DNA from: Candidatus Scatomonas merdigallinarum
GTDB lineage: Bacteria; Bacillota; Clostridia; Lachnospirales; Lachnospiraceae
DNA: 64,000 nucleotides
Reading direction: 5' to 3'
Assembly (NCBI GenBank): GCA_018716305.1
Contig: DVKB01000034.1
Coordinates: forward strand, 124,001-188,000
This document shows, one piece after another, positions 25,767-33,776 of the stretch. The notes under the pieces were generated by a model. The model saw nothing but the letters and a program-made list of their open reading frames with translations. It was not told the DNA's origin and did not search any database. Position 1 is the stretch's first letter. Each line of letters begins with the position of its first letter. A program made the translations under genes and the position numbers.

Positions 25767-25784
25767 TTAGTTTTTACTAACTAA
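25767..25784. promoter_or_regulatory. TTAG-type operator (site C)
   Basis: TTAGTTTTTACTAACTAA, nested in a GATTAG...CTAATC inverted repeat (25765-25786), about 35 bases upstream of the NEAT-like gene. It matches site D at 16 of 18 positions. Confidence 0.6.
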
Positions 25785-25864
25785 TCTGTTTTAGAAAAGG
25801 AAAGCAATCAGGCCTTCCACAACACGATTTTATCAGATAATCACAGGATAGCAAGCTGTTTTTT

Positions 25865-25883
25865 TGTTACTCCCACCGTAACA
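25865..25883. repeat. TGTTACTCCCACCGTAACA repeat, copy 1
   Basis: An exact 19-base sequence with inverted ends (TGTTAC/GTAACA, extended here to 9 bp as TTTTGTTAC/GTAACAAAA). A second exact copy lies 102 bases away. Probably a binding site for an unknown regulator. The gene-free stretch 25734-26108 contains both copies and three TTAG-type sites. Confidence 0.6.
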
Positions 25884-25908
25884 AAACGGCTGTTTTTCAT
25901 TTCTTGTA

Positions 25909-25926
25909 TTAGGCTTTACTAACTAA
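25909..25926. promoter_or_regulatory. TTAG-type operator (site D)
   Basis: TTAGGCTTTACTAACTAA lies between the two TGTTACTCCCACCGTAACA copies. Of the sites in the window it is the most DtxR-box-like (TTAGG half). Confidence 0.6.
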
Positions 25927-25966
25927 AATCCCTTAAAACAAGCTGCTTTTCGGCTTTTACCAGTGA

Positions 25967-25985
25967 TGTTACTCCCACCGTAACA
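25967..25985. repeat. TGTTACTCCCACCGTAACA repeat, copy 2
   Basis: This is the second exact 19-base copy, in the same orientation as copy 1, 102 bases downstream of it and about 75 bases upstream of the promoter-like sequence of the YgbA-like gene. Confidence 0.6.
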
Positions 25986-26039
25986 GAAATTTATATTTTT
26001 TCAGAATCTGGGGATTTTCGGTGTGCCTGAAAGCTTTTC

Positions 26040-26086
26040 TTGCTTTTTCGTCCTATTTTCGCTATACTTCAGTTAGTGTGCATTAA
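26040..26086 (+). promoter_or_regulatory. Promoter and TTAG-type site (site E) of the YgbA-like gene
   Basis: TTGCTT (26040), 17 bases, TATACT (26063-26068), followed by AGTTAGTGTGCATTAAC (26071-26087), an imperfect member of the TTAG family located at the expected transcription start. Confidence 0.55.
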
Positions 26087-26108
26087 CCGAAAAGTGAGGA
26101 AACTGTCT

Positions 26109-26357
26109 ATGAAGATCCACATATGGCAGGCCCTGCATGACACAGAGGCCCGCAGAGAAATGGAAAAAGAAAGCCTGGAGCAGATGATCCGGATCTACTG
26201 CCACGGAAAACACCGCGCACGGAAGGGCCAGCTCTGCCCTGACTGCCTGAAATTCCGTGATTACGCCTGGAAACGCACGGACAAATGTCCCTTCATGAAG
26301 ACCAAGACCTTCTGCAGCCGCCTGCCTGAGCGCCGGTTCTTCATATTTTCTGGATAA
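26109..26357 (+). CDS. YgbA_NO-family small cysteine protein, probably C-terminally truncated
   Basis: The 82-residue product from the ATG at 26109 has EKESLEQMIRIYCHGKH, LCPDCLKFRDYAWKRTDKCPF and KTFCS, the pattern of the 'nitrous oxide-stimulated promoter' family (YgbA_NO), small Cys-rich proteins linked to nitrosative stress in enterobacteria. In the family as I recall it, a further CxxHCY motif and about 25 residues follow; here the frame continues as RLPERRFFIFSG and stops, so the second cysteine pair is lost. The 3' end overlaps the DtxR-like gene by 17 bases, which suggests a deletion at this junction. The gene sits behind a TTAG-type site. Confidence 0.6.
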   Translation: MKIHIWQALHDTEARREMEKESLEQMIRIYCHGKHRARKGQLCPDCLKFRDYAWKRTDKCPFMKTKTFCSRLPERRFFIFSG

Positions 26358-27165
26358 TCATGGAAAAAATCGCCGTTCGGATATGAATTTTCTTCTCCTT
26401 CAGCGGCGCGCAGGTCCGGAGCCTGCAGTTTCCGATCAGCAGATTTTCCTCCGCATGGTAGGTGTAATCCAGCATTTCCGCCGGAAAGGAATAATAATCC
26501 CCGTCCTTTACTGTCGGCTCGAAGCCCTTCTTCCCTTCATATTCCAATTCCGCCAGCTTTCCATGAAGCATCAGACGTTCCATCAGGTTCCGGCGTTCCA
26601 GGGCCACCGCCTTCAGCCGGATGGTTCCTGTTCCCTTTCTGACGCGCAGCGTGGCGGGATGCTCCATCCCCCGGTCTGCCATCGAAAGATATTTTCCACG
26701 TTCAAAATTCTCCCGGTAGATCACAAAGGCCACCGGATAGTCTCCATCTCCCAGCATATCCGCGAATTCTGAAAAAGTCAGGTTCCGCAGCGGCTTCAGC
26801 TGCTGGAAGAGCCGGTTAAGCCGGGTTCTTCGGAAAAGCTGCTCTTTCATACCTTCCGTGAGGAACATCACCATCTGCATGGCGTTTTCCCGGTTTTCAT
26901 TCTCATCCAGATGCACGGTCTCCTGCAGGTATTCCTCCATAAGCCTGAGCTCTTCCCGGTACCGTCCGGCTATCGCTTTCCCTTCCTCTGTCAGTCTCAG
27001 TGAATCCCCGCAGACAATCTTCTGTGACACCAGATAACTGATATTCCGGCTGGCAGAAGCCTTGGACACCTGGAAAAAACGGGCCAGCTCCGTAACGGTA
27101 ACGGTTTTTTTCTCATCTGTATCCAGATAAAGCAGATACGCCAGACGCTTCGTTGTCATTTCCAT
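26341..27165 (-). CDS. DtxR/MntR-like winged-helix regulator with an unusual C-terminal domain
   Basis: The 274-residue protein starts with a winged HTH (TVTVTELARFFQVSKASASRNISYLVSQKIV, residues about 20-50) and a wing ending LTEEGKAIAG. A helical stretch, REELRLMEEYLQETVHLDENENRENAMQM, recalls the metal-binding dimer helices of DtxR proteins (Glu- and His-bearing). The C-terminal 130 residues (beta-rich, HPATLRVRKGTGTIRLKAVAL) are not a domain I recognise. This architecture is common in Clostridia. It is the best candidate to bind the TTAG-type sites. Its start codon is only 24 bases from a 55-bp palindrome and IS remnant, so its native promoter may be gone. Confidence 0.6.
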   Translation of the reverse strand: MEMTTKRLAYLLYLDTDEKKTVTVTELARFFQVSKASASRNISYLVSQKIVCGDSLRLTEEGKAIAGRYREELRLMEEYLQETVHLDENENRENAMQMVMFLTEGMKEQLFRRTRLNRLFQQLKPLRNLTFSEFADMLGDGDYPVAFVIYRENFERGKYLSMADRGMEHPATLRVRKGTGTIRLKAVALERRNLMERLMLHGKLAELEYEGKKGFEPTVKDGDYYSFPAEMLDYTYHAEENLLIGNCRLRTCAPLKEKKIHIRTAIFSMIIQKI

Positions 27166-27188
27166 GTATTACTATCATCCTTTTCTTT

Positions 27189-27243
27189 GATTGAATAATT
27201 CGCAAACCCCCATCTCAGATGGGGGTTTGCGAATTATTCAATC
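27189..27243. repeat. Perfect 55-bp palindrome
   Basis: GATTGAATAATTCGCAAACC... reads the same on both strands over 27-bp arms around one central base (27216). It lies between the DtxR-like gene and the transposase remnant. The core CCCCCATCT-C-AGATGGGGG would make a stable hairpin on either strand. Perfect arms of this length suggest a recent origin, for example from abutted inverted IS ends. Confidence 0.9.
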
Positions 27244-27846
27244 AGTAAATACGATCACGTTTGACGCTGTCAAACAGGCAGTTGCACTTTTGGGGAAGGC
27301 CACTTTTGTCATGGACCGTGGTTATGATGAAAATAAGATATTCCTCCTGCTGGATCACTTGAAGCAGGATTACGTGATCCGTCTGACTTCCAAACGCAAA
27401 CTGCTTTACCATAACAAATGGACTCAAGCAACGGAACTGCGGAACCGGCGGAAAGGCAAGATAAAAGCAGATGTTTTTTTTAAAGGGAAAGAACATACCG
27501 CATATCTTTCCCATGTCAAGGTTCAGATCACTGCCTCCCGAAAGGATATTTATCTGGTTCTGGTCTATGGCATTACGGAACATCCGATGATGCTGGCCAC
27601 AAACAAAGAGATCCGTTCAAAGGATGATGTGATCCGCATTGCCAGGACCTACTTTTCCAGATGGCGGATCGAGGAATATTTCCGTTGTAAGAAGCAGACC
27701 CGCTCAGGGAGAAAGTCAGTTTCTGCTATTACCGGCTGGCGAAAGGCATCTCCGGCATACTGTCGTATGCAAAGCAAGGCGTCAGGCTGTGGTTCCAGAC
27801 AAAACGTCCGGCATACCGTCAGCTCTGCCTTACGCTGACCGCTTAA
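27241..27846 (+). pseudogene. IS4-type transposase remnant
   Basis: The reading frame carries DDE transposase features: FVMDRGYDENKIF (a catalytic Asp) and YFSRWRIEEYFRCKKQ (the Y-R/W-E-K signature with the catalytic Glu). The N-terminal half is missing and the frame starts inside the palindrome. After RCKKQ the frame breaks; the authentic C-terminus resumes in another frame as EKVSFCYYRLAKGISGILSYAK, ending at the TAA at 27844. Between these two parts roughly 60-70 residues expected for the family are missing. It is a dead element, marking this stretch as a rearrangement site. It lies in the 854-base gene-free stretch 27166-28019, which also holds the palindrome and the IR at 27855-27967. 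Confidence 0.85.
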
Positions 27847-27854
27847 ATAAAAGA

Positions 27855-27967
27855 ATATGTCACCCAAAGCCCGGTTCCGGCGGGGCTTATTAAAGTGCCT
27901 CTACTCTCGGTACTGCCATTCTGAATTTCTCAAAAAATCGGCAGATTGGTACTTTGGGTAGACATAT
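27855..27967. repeat. Imperfect inverted repeat flanking the 3' side of the IS remnant
   Basis: ATATGTC-ACCCAAAG (27855-27869) pairs with CTTTGGGT-A-GACATAT (27952-27967), 15 bp with one bulged base. It encloses 82 bases with no gene. This may be the right end of the old element or a small non-autonomous repeat. Confidence 0.45.
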
Positions 27968-28019
27968 CTGTTTTTTATTGCAGTTTGCGGAAACTCAAGA
28001 TCCTCTCCTTCAGACCTGC

Positions 28020-28778
28020 TCACAGAACCGCCTGGATGAGTTTTATGGTGTACGCTTTCCGGGGATGAAGGATTACCTGCTCCGGCGTTCCCTCTTCCAC
28101 GATCCTGCCTTCCGCCATGACCAGCACCCGGTCACAGAACTGCTGCACCAGAGCCAGGTCATGGCAGATAAACAGGTAGGACAGCCCCCACTCCCGCTTC
28201 AGGGAGGCTAACAATTCCAGAACCTGTTTCTGTACCGTGACATCCAGGGCGCTGGTAGCCTCATCGCAGATCAGCAGCCGGGGCTCCACCGCCAGCGCTC
28301 TGGCGATGGCCGCCCGCTGGCACTGGCCTCCGCTGACCTCATGGGGATAGCGGCCGGCAAAGTCCGCCGGAAGTCCGCACTGCATAAAAAGCTTCTCCAC
28401 CCGCCTTTTTCGCTCTTTGGAAGAAAGGCCGGTATTTTTCAGGCTTTCTCCCACCCCGTCCCCCAGGGTCCGGCGGGGGTCAAAGGATTCCGCCGGAGAC
28501 TGAAAGACCATCTGCAGCTGCCGGTATACCTGGCGCTGCTCCCGGGACTTCAGATGAGTGACCGCTCTGCCCCCAAGATAGATCTCCCCCTCCGAGGGCT
28601 TCAAAAGCCCGGTGATCATTCTGGCCACCGTGCTTTTGCCGGATCCGGATTCCCCCACGATGCCCAGAGTTTCTCCGGGAAGAAGGCAGAAGCTTACATG
28701 GTCCACAGCGGCCAGTTCCTCCTGTCCTTTTTTCTGAAATGTTTTGGTCAGTTTTTTTACTTCCAGCAAAGGTTCCAT
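28020..28778 (-). CDS. Opp/Nik-type ABC importer ATPase, OppF/NikE-like (second system)
   Basis: The 252-residue ATPase has GESGSGKST, SGGQCQRAAIARAL and LICDEATSALDVTVQ. It is shorter than the first system's OppF-like protein because it lacks the cysteine-rich C-terminal extension; this is the NikE length. It directly abuts its partner ATPase gene (28778/28779). It is the last gene of the second importer operon, whose 3' flank is the IS remnant region. Confidence 0.9.
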   Translation of the reverse strand: MEPLLEVKKLTKTFQKKGQEELAAVDHVSFCLLPGETLGIVGESGSGKSTVARMITGLLKPSEGEIYLGGRAVTHLKSREQRQVYRQLQMVFQSPAESFDPRRTLGDGVGESLKNTGLSSKERKRRVEKLFMQCGLPADFAGRYPHEVSGGQCQRAAIARALAVEPRLLICDEATSALDVTVQKQVLELLASLKREWGLSYLFICHDLALVQQFCDRVLVMAEGRIVEEGTPEQVILHPRKAYTIKLIQAVL

Positions 28779-29561
28779 CTAATTTTTCTCCAGCACCGGC
28801 ACAGCGGCCAGCAGCTCCTTTGTATAGTTTTCCCGGGGACGGCCCAGCACCTGCGGGGCCGGTCCGTACTCCACAGCCTCCCCCGCCTTTAAAACAAGGA
28901 CTGTATCCGCCATGGCCCGGACCACTCCCAGATTATGGGTCACCAGCACCATGGCTGTGCCGTACAGTTCCCGCGTCAGCAGCAGTTCCTCCACCGCCTG
29001 TCTCTGCACAGAGACGTCCAGGGCGCTGGTAGGCTCATCCGCCAGCAGGATCTCCGGCTTCAGGAGCATGGCCATGGCGATCCCCACTCTCTGGTTCATG
29101 CCCCCGGAAAGTTCAAAGGGATAGCCGGCCAATATCCGTTCCCCTTCCCGGAAACCCAGCCGGGCAAAAAGCTCCAGGGCTTCTGTATCGCTTTCCTTCC
29201 GGGTGATCTTTCTGTGAGCGGAAAGACTCTCAAAGATCTGGCTGCCGATGGTGCGCACCGGACACAGGGCGGCTCCGGCGTCCTGAAAGATCATGCCGAT
29301 CTGCGCGCCCCGGATCTTCCGCAGTTCCTTTTCCGTAAGATCCGGCAGGTTCCGGTCCCGATACAGGATCTCTCCTTGGGTCACCAGGCCTCCCTGGCCC
29401 AGGATCCCCAGGGCCCCCCGGATCAGGGAGCTTTTTCCGCTGCCGGATTCCCCCACAATTCCCAGGATTTCTCCGGACTTCAGGGTAAAATTGATATCAC
29501 GGACTGCCGGGATCCCGTTATAGGAGATCTCCACCGACCGGTAAACAAGTAATTCTTCCAT
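28779..29561 (-). CDS. Opp/Nik-type ABC importer ATPase, OppD/NikD-like (second system)
   Basis: The 260-residue ATPase has GESGSGKSS, LSGGMNQRVGIAMA and ILLADEPTSALDVSVQ, with an intact His switch (LVTHNLG). It resembles the protein at 17377-18162 in length and in the MRQRVGIAMG/MNQRVGIAMA region, so the two operons are paralogous. It begins 21 bases after the solute-binding protein stop. Confidence 0.9.
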   Translation of the reverse strand: MEELLVYRSVEISYNGIPAVRDINFTLKSGEILGIVGESGSGKSSLIRGALGILGQGGLVTQGEILYRDRNLPDLTEKELRKIRGAQIGMIFQDAGAALCPVRTIGSQIFESLSAHRKITRKESDTEALELFARLGFREGERILAGYPFELSGGMNQRVGIAMAMLLKPEILLADEPTSALDVSVQRQAVEELLLTRELYGTAMVLVTHNLGVVRAMADTVLVLKAGEAVEYGPAPQVLGRPRENYTKELLAAVPVLEKN

Positions 29562-29582
29562 GGTTTTCTCCGTTCCGCCGCC

Positions 29583-31151
29583 TCAGCCGCCGATATCCAG
29601 ATCCGCGGTGATCTCGTAATAATCGCAGGGATGCGCTGTCAGTCCCGTAACCGAAGCGTCTGCGACCATGCTCATCCGCAGATGGGAGGCAAACACAAAG
29701 GCATTGTCCTTCAGAATCACCTGCTGCATTTCCACAGCCAGTTCCTGCCGGCGGGCGCTGTCAAAGGTCCGGGACATCTCCTCCGCCAGGTTCTCCAGCT
29801 CATCGCTGTGATAATGGCCGTCATTGTTGGCGGAGCTGTCCAGGCAGCGGTAGGTAAAGAAATATTCCGGATCTCCCGTGGGCGCTGTCACCATGGCGCT
29901 GACGTAAATGTCCCAGGCAGAAGGGTCTGTGCGGATGCTGTTGTGGTCCGCGGTGCTGTTGATCTCCACCTGAAAACCGATCTCTCCCAGAGTGGACTGG
30001 GCATACTCCGCCAGCAGCGGCAGCTCCTGGCGGCTGGGATAGGTGAGCCAGCGCAGGGTCAGCAAAGTTCCCTCTTTTTCCCGGATTCCATCCCCATCTG
30101 TATCGATCCAGCCCGCTTCCTCCAGTACCTTTTCGGCTTCTTCCGGATCATAGGTTTCCGTGGAAACCGCGTCGCCGCCAAAGATAAAGTTTTCCGGGAA
30201 TACCCCTTCTGCCGGATATCCGTTGCCCCCCAGCAGGGTCTCCACAAAGCCCTCCTTATCGATGCCCAGGGCAATGGCTTTGCGCACCGCGGGATCCCCG
30301 GTAACGGGGCTTTCAAAGTTCATGGTGCCGAAAAATGCCCGGCTGGTGGCACAGCTGGTAAAGGAGTACTGTTCATTTTCAAACAAAGGATAGCTGGCGT
30401 AGGGCATGCCGTAGGCCACATCGATCTCTCCCGACTGCAGAGCCATAGTCAGGGTATCTCCGTCAGTAATGGTGCGGACCGTAACCTTGTCCAGCTTCGG
30501 CTCCCCTCCCCAGTAGTTTTCATTTTTCACCAGCTCCAGTCCGCTGTCTGTCACCAGGGAAACCGCCTGGTAAGGCCCGGTGCCGGAGACAATCCCCTCC
30601 TCTGTGACTCCCGCCTCCATGTCGATGACGCAGCCGTAGGGATCCGCCAGATAATGGATCAGGGCAGGCACCGGCTCAGCGGTGTGTATGGTCAGAGTAT
30701 AACCCTCCGCGGTGATCTCCCGGATTTGCAGGTCCTCCGCCGCCCGGACATGGACAGAGATCAGATCCTCCAGGCATTCTTTCACCGACTGAGCGTCCAT
30801 ATGCCGGCCGCTGGCAAAGTCCACATCCTCCCGGAGCTGAATCACCCAGGTCAGCTCGTCCGTGTTTTCATAGCTTTTCGCCAGCCAGGGCTCTATCTCC
30901 ATGGAATCGGAAAAGCGGAACAGAGTCTCCCCCACTCCGTAGCGGATGCAGGCCCAGCCGCTGTTGTCCCGGTGGGGATTGATGTCGGGTTCTCCGTTTT
31001 CCGCGTTAAAGGTGGTATCGCCCCACACCAGCGACTTTTCTCCGGAGGTCTCCGGAGATGGCTCCTGAGCCAGCGTTCCGCCGCTGCACCCGGACAGCAG
31101 AGAAATCAGCAGTCCGGCGGCCAGGAATGTGGTCCATGTTTTTTTTCTCAT
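29583..31151 (-). CDS. Solute-binding lipoprotein, SBP family 5 (second Opp/Nik-type system)
   Basis: The 522-residue lipoprotein has lipobox LLSGC (Cys22). The family-5 pattern is clear: IRYGVGETLFRF, LREDVDFASGRHMDAQSVKECLE, TGPYQAVSL and DTDGDGIREKEG. The same GxxxLFRF opening and DTDGDGIRE loop occur in the paralogue at 19983, so the two proteins probably bind related ligands. Overlaps of 4 bases with the permease gene upstream show a tight operon. The substrate (peptide, nickel or cobalt chelate, opine) is not determined. Confidence 0.92.
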   Translation of the reverse strand: MRKKTWTTFLAAGLLISLLSGCSGGTLAQEPSPETSGEKSLVWGDTTFNAENGEPDINPHRDNSGWACIRYGVGETLFRFSDSMEIEPWLAKSYENTDELTWVIQLREDVDFASGRHMDAQSVKECLEDLISVHVRAAEDLQIREITAEGYTLTIHTAEPVPALIHYLADPYGCVIDMEAGVTEEGIVSGTGPYQAVSLVTDSGLELVKNENYWGGEPKLDKVTVRTITDGDTLTMALQSGEIDVAYGMPYASYPLFENEQYSFTSCATSRAFFGTMNFESPVTGDPAVRKAIALGIDKEGFVETLLGGNGYPAEGVFPENFIFGGDAVSTETYDPEEAEKVLEEAGWIDTDGDGIREKEGTLLTLRWLTYPSRQELPLLAEYAQSTLGEIGFQVEINSTADHNSIRTDPSAWDIYVSAMVTAPTGDPEYFFTYRCLDSSANNDGHYHSDELENLAEEMSRTFDSARRQELAVEMQQVILKDNAFVFASHLRMSMVADASVTGLTAHPCDYYEITADLDIGG

Positions 31152-32029
31152 TTTGTTCTTCTCCTTTTTCTCTGTCCGTTTCTGGGATCCAGATAATCCC
31201 GCACAGTGTCCCCCAGAAGGTTAAAAAGCACTACAGAAGCAAAAATCCCAAGTCCCGGGGTCAGTACCACCCAGGGATAGGTCTGCAGCATACTCCTGCC
31301 GCTGCTCATCATACTGCCCCACTCCGCTGTGGGGGGCTGGGCTCCCAGCCCCAGAAAAGAAAGGGCCGCGATCTCCATCATCATGGTGCCGATATCCAGC
31401 ATGGCCGTCACCAGCACCGGGCCGGCGATGTTGGGCAGGATGTGGCGGAAAAGGATCCCCAAAGAAGAGGTTCCGGAAAGCTTTGCCGCCTGGATATAGG
31501 TGAGATTTTTCACCGTCAGAGTCTGGCTCCTGGCCAGTCTGGCATATTTGGGCCAGCTCACCGCCGCCAGGGCAATCACCGCGTTTTGGATGCCGCCCTG
31601 GAGCACTGCCGCCACAGCCATGGCGAACACCAGCCCCGGAAAAGCCAGGCAGATGTCCGAGACCCGCATGATCACCGCGTCCAGGGCTCCGCCGAAATAG
31701 CCGCAGAGCAGCCCCAGAAGAGTCCCTCCCACGGCGATGATCCCCACCAGAATCAGGGCAGAAAAAATACTGGTCTGTCCCCCTACGATCACCCGGGAGA
31801 GCATATCCCTCCCGTACCGGTCCGTGCCGAAGGGATGATCCGGGCTTGGGGGCTGCAGGGCAATAGACAGATCCTGCCCGTTGGGGTCATAGGGGCAGAT
31901 CCATTCCGCGAAAACCGCCGCCAGCAGCAGGGCGATAACCAGAGACAGGAACAGGATCAGACGGATCCTGGTGTGATCGGCCCGGATCCTCTGCCGGCGC
32001 GCCCCGATCTTTTCAGTATGAGAATTCAT
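31148..32029 (-). CDS. Opp/Nik-type ABC importer permease, OppC/NikC-like (second system)
   Basis: The 293-residue membrane protein carries HPFGTDRYGRDMLSRVIVGGQTS, the NikC/DppC hallmark, then five to six helices and SFLGLGAQPPTAEWGSMM. The N-terminal region is basic (KIGARRQRIRADH), consistent with a cytoplasmic tail. Both its start and its stop share ATGA overlaps with neighbours, so it is translated with the OppB-like permease and the binding protein. Confidence 0.92.
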   Translation of the reverse strand: MNSHTEKIGARRQRIRADHTRIRLILFLSLVIALLLAAVFAEWICPYDPNGQDLSIALQPPSPDHPFGTDRYGRDMLSRVIVGGQTSIFSALILVGIIAVGGTLLGLLCGYFGGALDAVIMRVSDICLAFPGLVFAMAVAAVLQGGIQNAVIALAAVSWPKYARLARSQTLTVKNLTYIQAAKLSGTSSLGILFRHILPNIAGPVLVTAMLDIGTMMMEIAALSFLGLGAQPPTAEWGSMMSSGRSMLQTYPWVVLTPGLGIFASVVLFNLLGDTVRDYLDPRNGQRKRRRTK

Positions 32030-32970
32030 GCCTTCTCACCTCCCAGCCGCACCCGGGGATCCAGGGCCCGGTAGCAAAGATCCGTAATAAGATTCACCGC
32101 CACATAGATCACGGCCATCCACACTACGTAAGCCTGGATCACAGGATAATCCCGCATATTGATGGCGTCCACCGCCAGCTTTCCCACCCCGTCCCACATA
32201 AAAATGGACTCCACAATGGCAGTCCCTCCCAGGAGACTGCCCAGAGACAGAGCCATGAGAGTGAGAATCGCGGACAGACAGGAACGCAGGACATATTTCC
32301 GCAGGATCACGGAAAAAGGCACCCCTCTGGCCCTTGCTCCCGTCACATAGTCCTTGCCCAGCTCCTCCAGCACCGCCGCCCGGATCTGCCGCATATATTT
32401 AGCGGACATGGCAATGGCCAGGGTCAGGGCCGGCAGGGCCGCGCTCCTGAGGCTCAGACCCTCCGAAATCACCGGAAAAACGGGAATATATATGGCCAGC
32501 AGATACATCAGCACCAGAGCCACAAAAAAGTTGGGAAGGCTGCTGCCGATAAAACTGCACACCCGGATCAGATAGTCCGTAAATCGATTCTGTCTTACCG
32601 CCGCCAGAATTCCCAGAGGCAGGGAGATCACCACCGTCAGCCCCATGGACAGCACCGTCAGAAGCAGGGTTGCCGGCAGCTTGGACACAAAGACAGAAAA
32701 TACATCGCTGCCGGAAATATAGCTGGTGCCCAGATCTCCTGTAAGAAATCCTCCCAGCCAGCGGAAATACTGCGCCAGAAATGGCTGATCCAGCCCCAGC
32801 TCCGCTCTCCGGGCGGCGATCACCTCCGGGGAGAGGGCCACTCCGGAAACCTCCGACTGCTGCAGCACCGCGTCGCTGCCGGCGATCCGCATCAGGGCGA
32901 AAGAAAGAAAGGTAATGCCCAGCAGGATGGGAATCAGCAGAAGCAGCCTGCGGATCACATATTTCTTCAT
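32026..32970 (-). CDS. Opp/Nik-type ABC importer permease, OppB/NikB-like (second system)
   Basis: I take the ATG at 32970 (MKKYVIRRLLLLIPILLG), which overlaps the methyltransferase stop as ATGA; the 366-residue ORF of the track only reads back through that gene. The 314-residue protein has the OppB first helix, the DLGTSYISG loop, ARGVPFSVILRKYVLRSCLSAILTLMALS as coupling region, and the ending LDPRVRLGGEKA. It pairs with the OppC-like protein encoded next. Confidence 0.92.
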   Translation of the reverse strand: MKKYVIRRLLLLIPILLGITFLSFALMRIAGSDAVLQQSEVSGVALSPEVIAARRAELGLDQPFLAQYFRWLGGFLTGDLGTSYISGSDVFSVFVSKLPATLLLTVLSMGLTVVISLPLGILAAVRQNRFTDYLIRVCSFIGSSLPNFFVALVLMYLLAIYIPVFPVISEGLSLRSAALPALTLAIAMSAKYMRQIRAAVLEELGKDYVTGARARGVPFSVILRKYVLRSCLSAILTLMALSLGSLLGGTAIVESIFMWDGVGKLAVDAINMRDYPVIQAYVVWMAVIYVAVNLITDLCYRALDPRVRLGGEKA

Positions 32971-33767
32971 GATATCTCCTTCTGGCTCAGATTCTTTACC
33001 GCCCGGATCAGAAACATGGGGGTAGAGGAATTGTTGATCCTCTCCTCCCGGGTCCAGACCCGTCTCCAGATCTCCGGATCCGCCTCCATCTCCATTCCCA
33101 GTCTCTCCAGGACCTTCCGGTCCCATTCCGGGCGGAGAGCCAGGGAAAGGGGCGCCTGCACGGCAATGGCCTCCATGGCGGGGATATCCGTCCCGTCGGT
33201 CTCGTTGGCCACCCCTTCCGCCAGGATATTCTCCCGGTCCTTCAGATACCCTTCCCGGGCCTCCCGGTCATACAGATACCGGTACCAGTTGGCGTCAAAG
33301 TTCAGCAGAAGCCCGCCGGGCTTCAGGACCCGGCACCATTCCCCGTAGGCTTTCTCCGGGTGGGGCAGGTTCCAGGTAAGGTTCCTGGTAACGATCACGT
33401 CAAAACGGTTCTCCGGGAATTCCAGCTGTTCCGCGTTCATTCGCAGAAAACAGATGCGGTCCCTCCAGATCCCCGCGTTATTCCCGGCCTCCTTCAGCAT
33501 GGATTCCGTATAGTCCACAGCGGTAACCTGATACCCCATTTCCGCCAGGATCACCGAAAAAAAACCGGGGCCGCAGCCTATGTCCAGAACAGAAAGTTCC
33601 CCCGGCTTCCGTTCCGGATACTGCCGGCTGATCTGCTCAAAAAGAACTCCGCCCCACACCTGATGCTGACCGGAGTTCAGTTCACTTTTATTCACTTCAG
33701 AATATCCGGCCGCCCGGTTGGTCCAGTAGGCCTGATTCTCTGTTTCATACTGCCGAAATGTCTGCAT
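32967..33767 (-). CDS. Class I SAM-dependent methyltransferase, first gene of the second importer operon
   Basis: The 266-residue enzyme has motif I as VLDIGCGPGFFS (residues about 60-71), an acidic motif II (VTAVDYTESML) and the motif FDVIVTRNLTWNLPHPEKAY. The C-terminus ends STPMFLIRAVK. The same unusual elements (VTRNLTW.LP..EKAY, N/S-x-TP-x-FLIRA) recur in the C-terminal half of the fusion protein at 35959. AAGGAGG precedes the ATG. A methyltransferase heading an importer operon suggests that it modifies the imported compound or makes a chelator. Its substrate is unknown. Confidence 0.9.
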   Translation of the reverse strand: MQTFRQYETENQAYWTNRAAGYSEVNKSELNSGQHQVWGGVLFEQISRQYPERKPGELSVLDIGCGPGFFSVILAEMGYQVTAVDYTESMLKEAGNNAGIWRDRICFLRMNAEQLEFPENRFDVIVTRNLTWNLPHPEKAYGEWCRVLKPGGLLLNFDANWYRYLYDREAREGYLKDRENILAEGVANETDGTDIPAMEAIAVQAPLSLALRPEWDRKVLERLGMEMEADPEIWRRVWTREERINNSSTPMFLIRAVKNLSQKEIS

Positions 33768-33776
33768 ACATCCTCC

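Noticed and set aside
25865-25985. CRISPR array
   Set aside because: There are only two copies of the 19-mer, with one 83-base interval containing an operator-like site and no cas genes.
27191-27240. Start of the transposase at the track's ATG (MNNSQTP...)
   Set aside because: Those codons lie inside the 55-bp palindrome and are not native transposase sequence; the true N-terminus is missing.
29631-31196. 521-residue plus-strand ORF opposite the second solute-binding protein
   Set aside because: Shadow of the binding-protein gene, which has a lipobox and family motifs.
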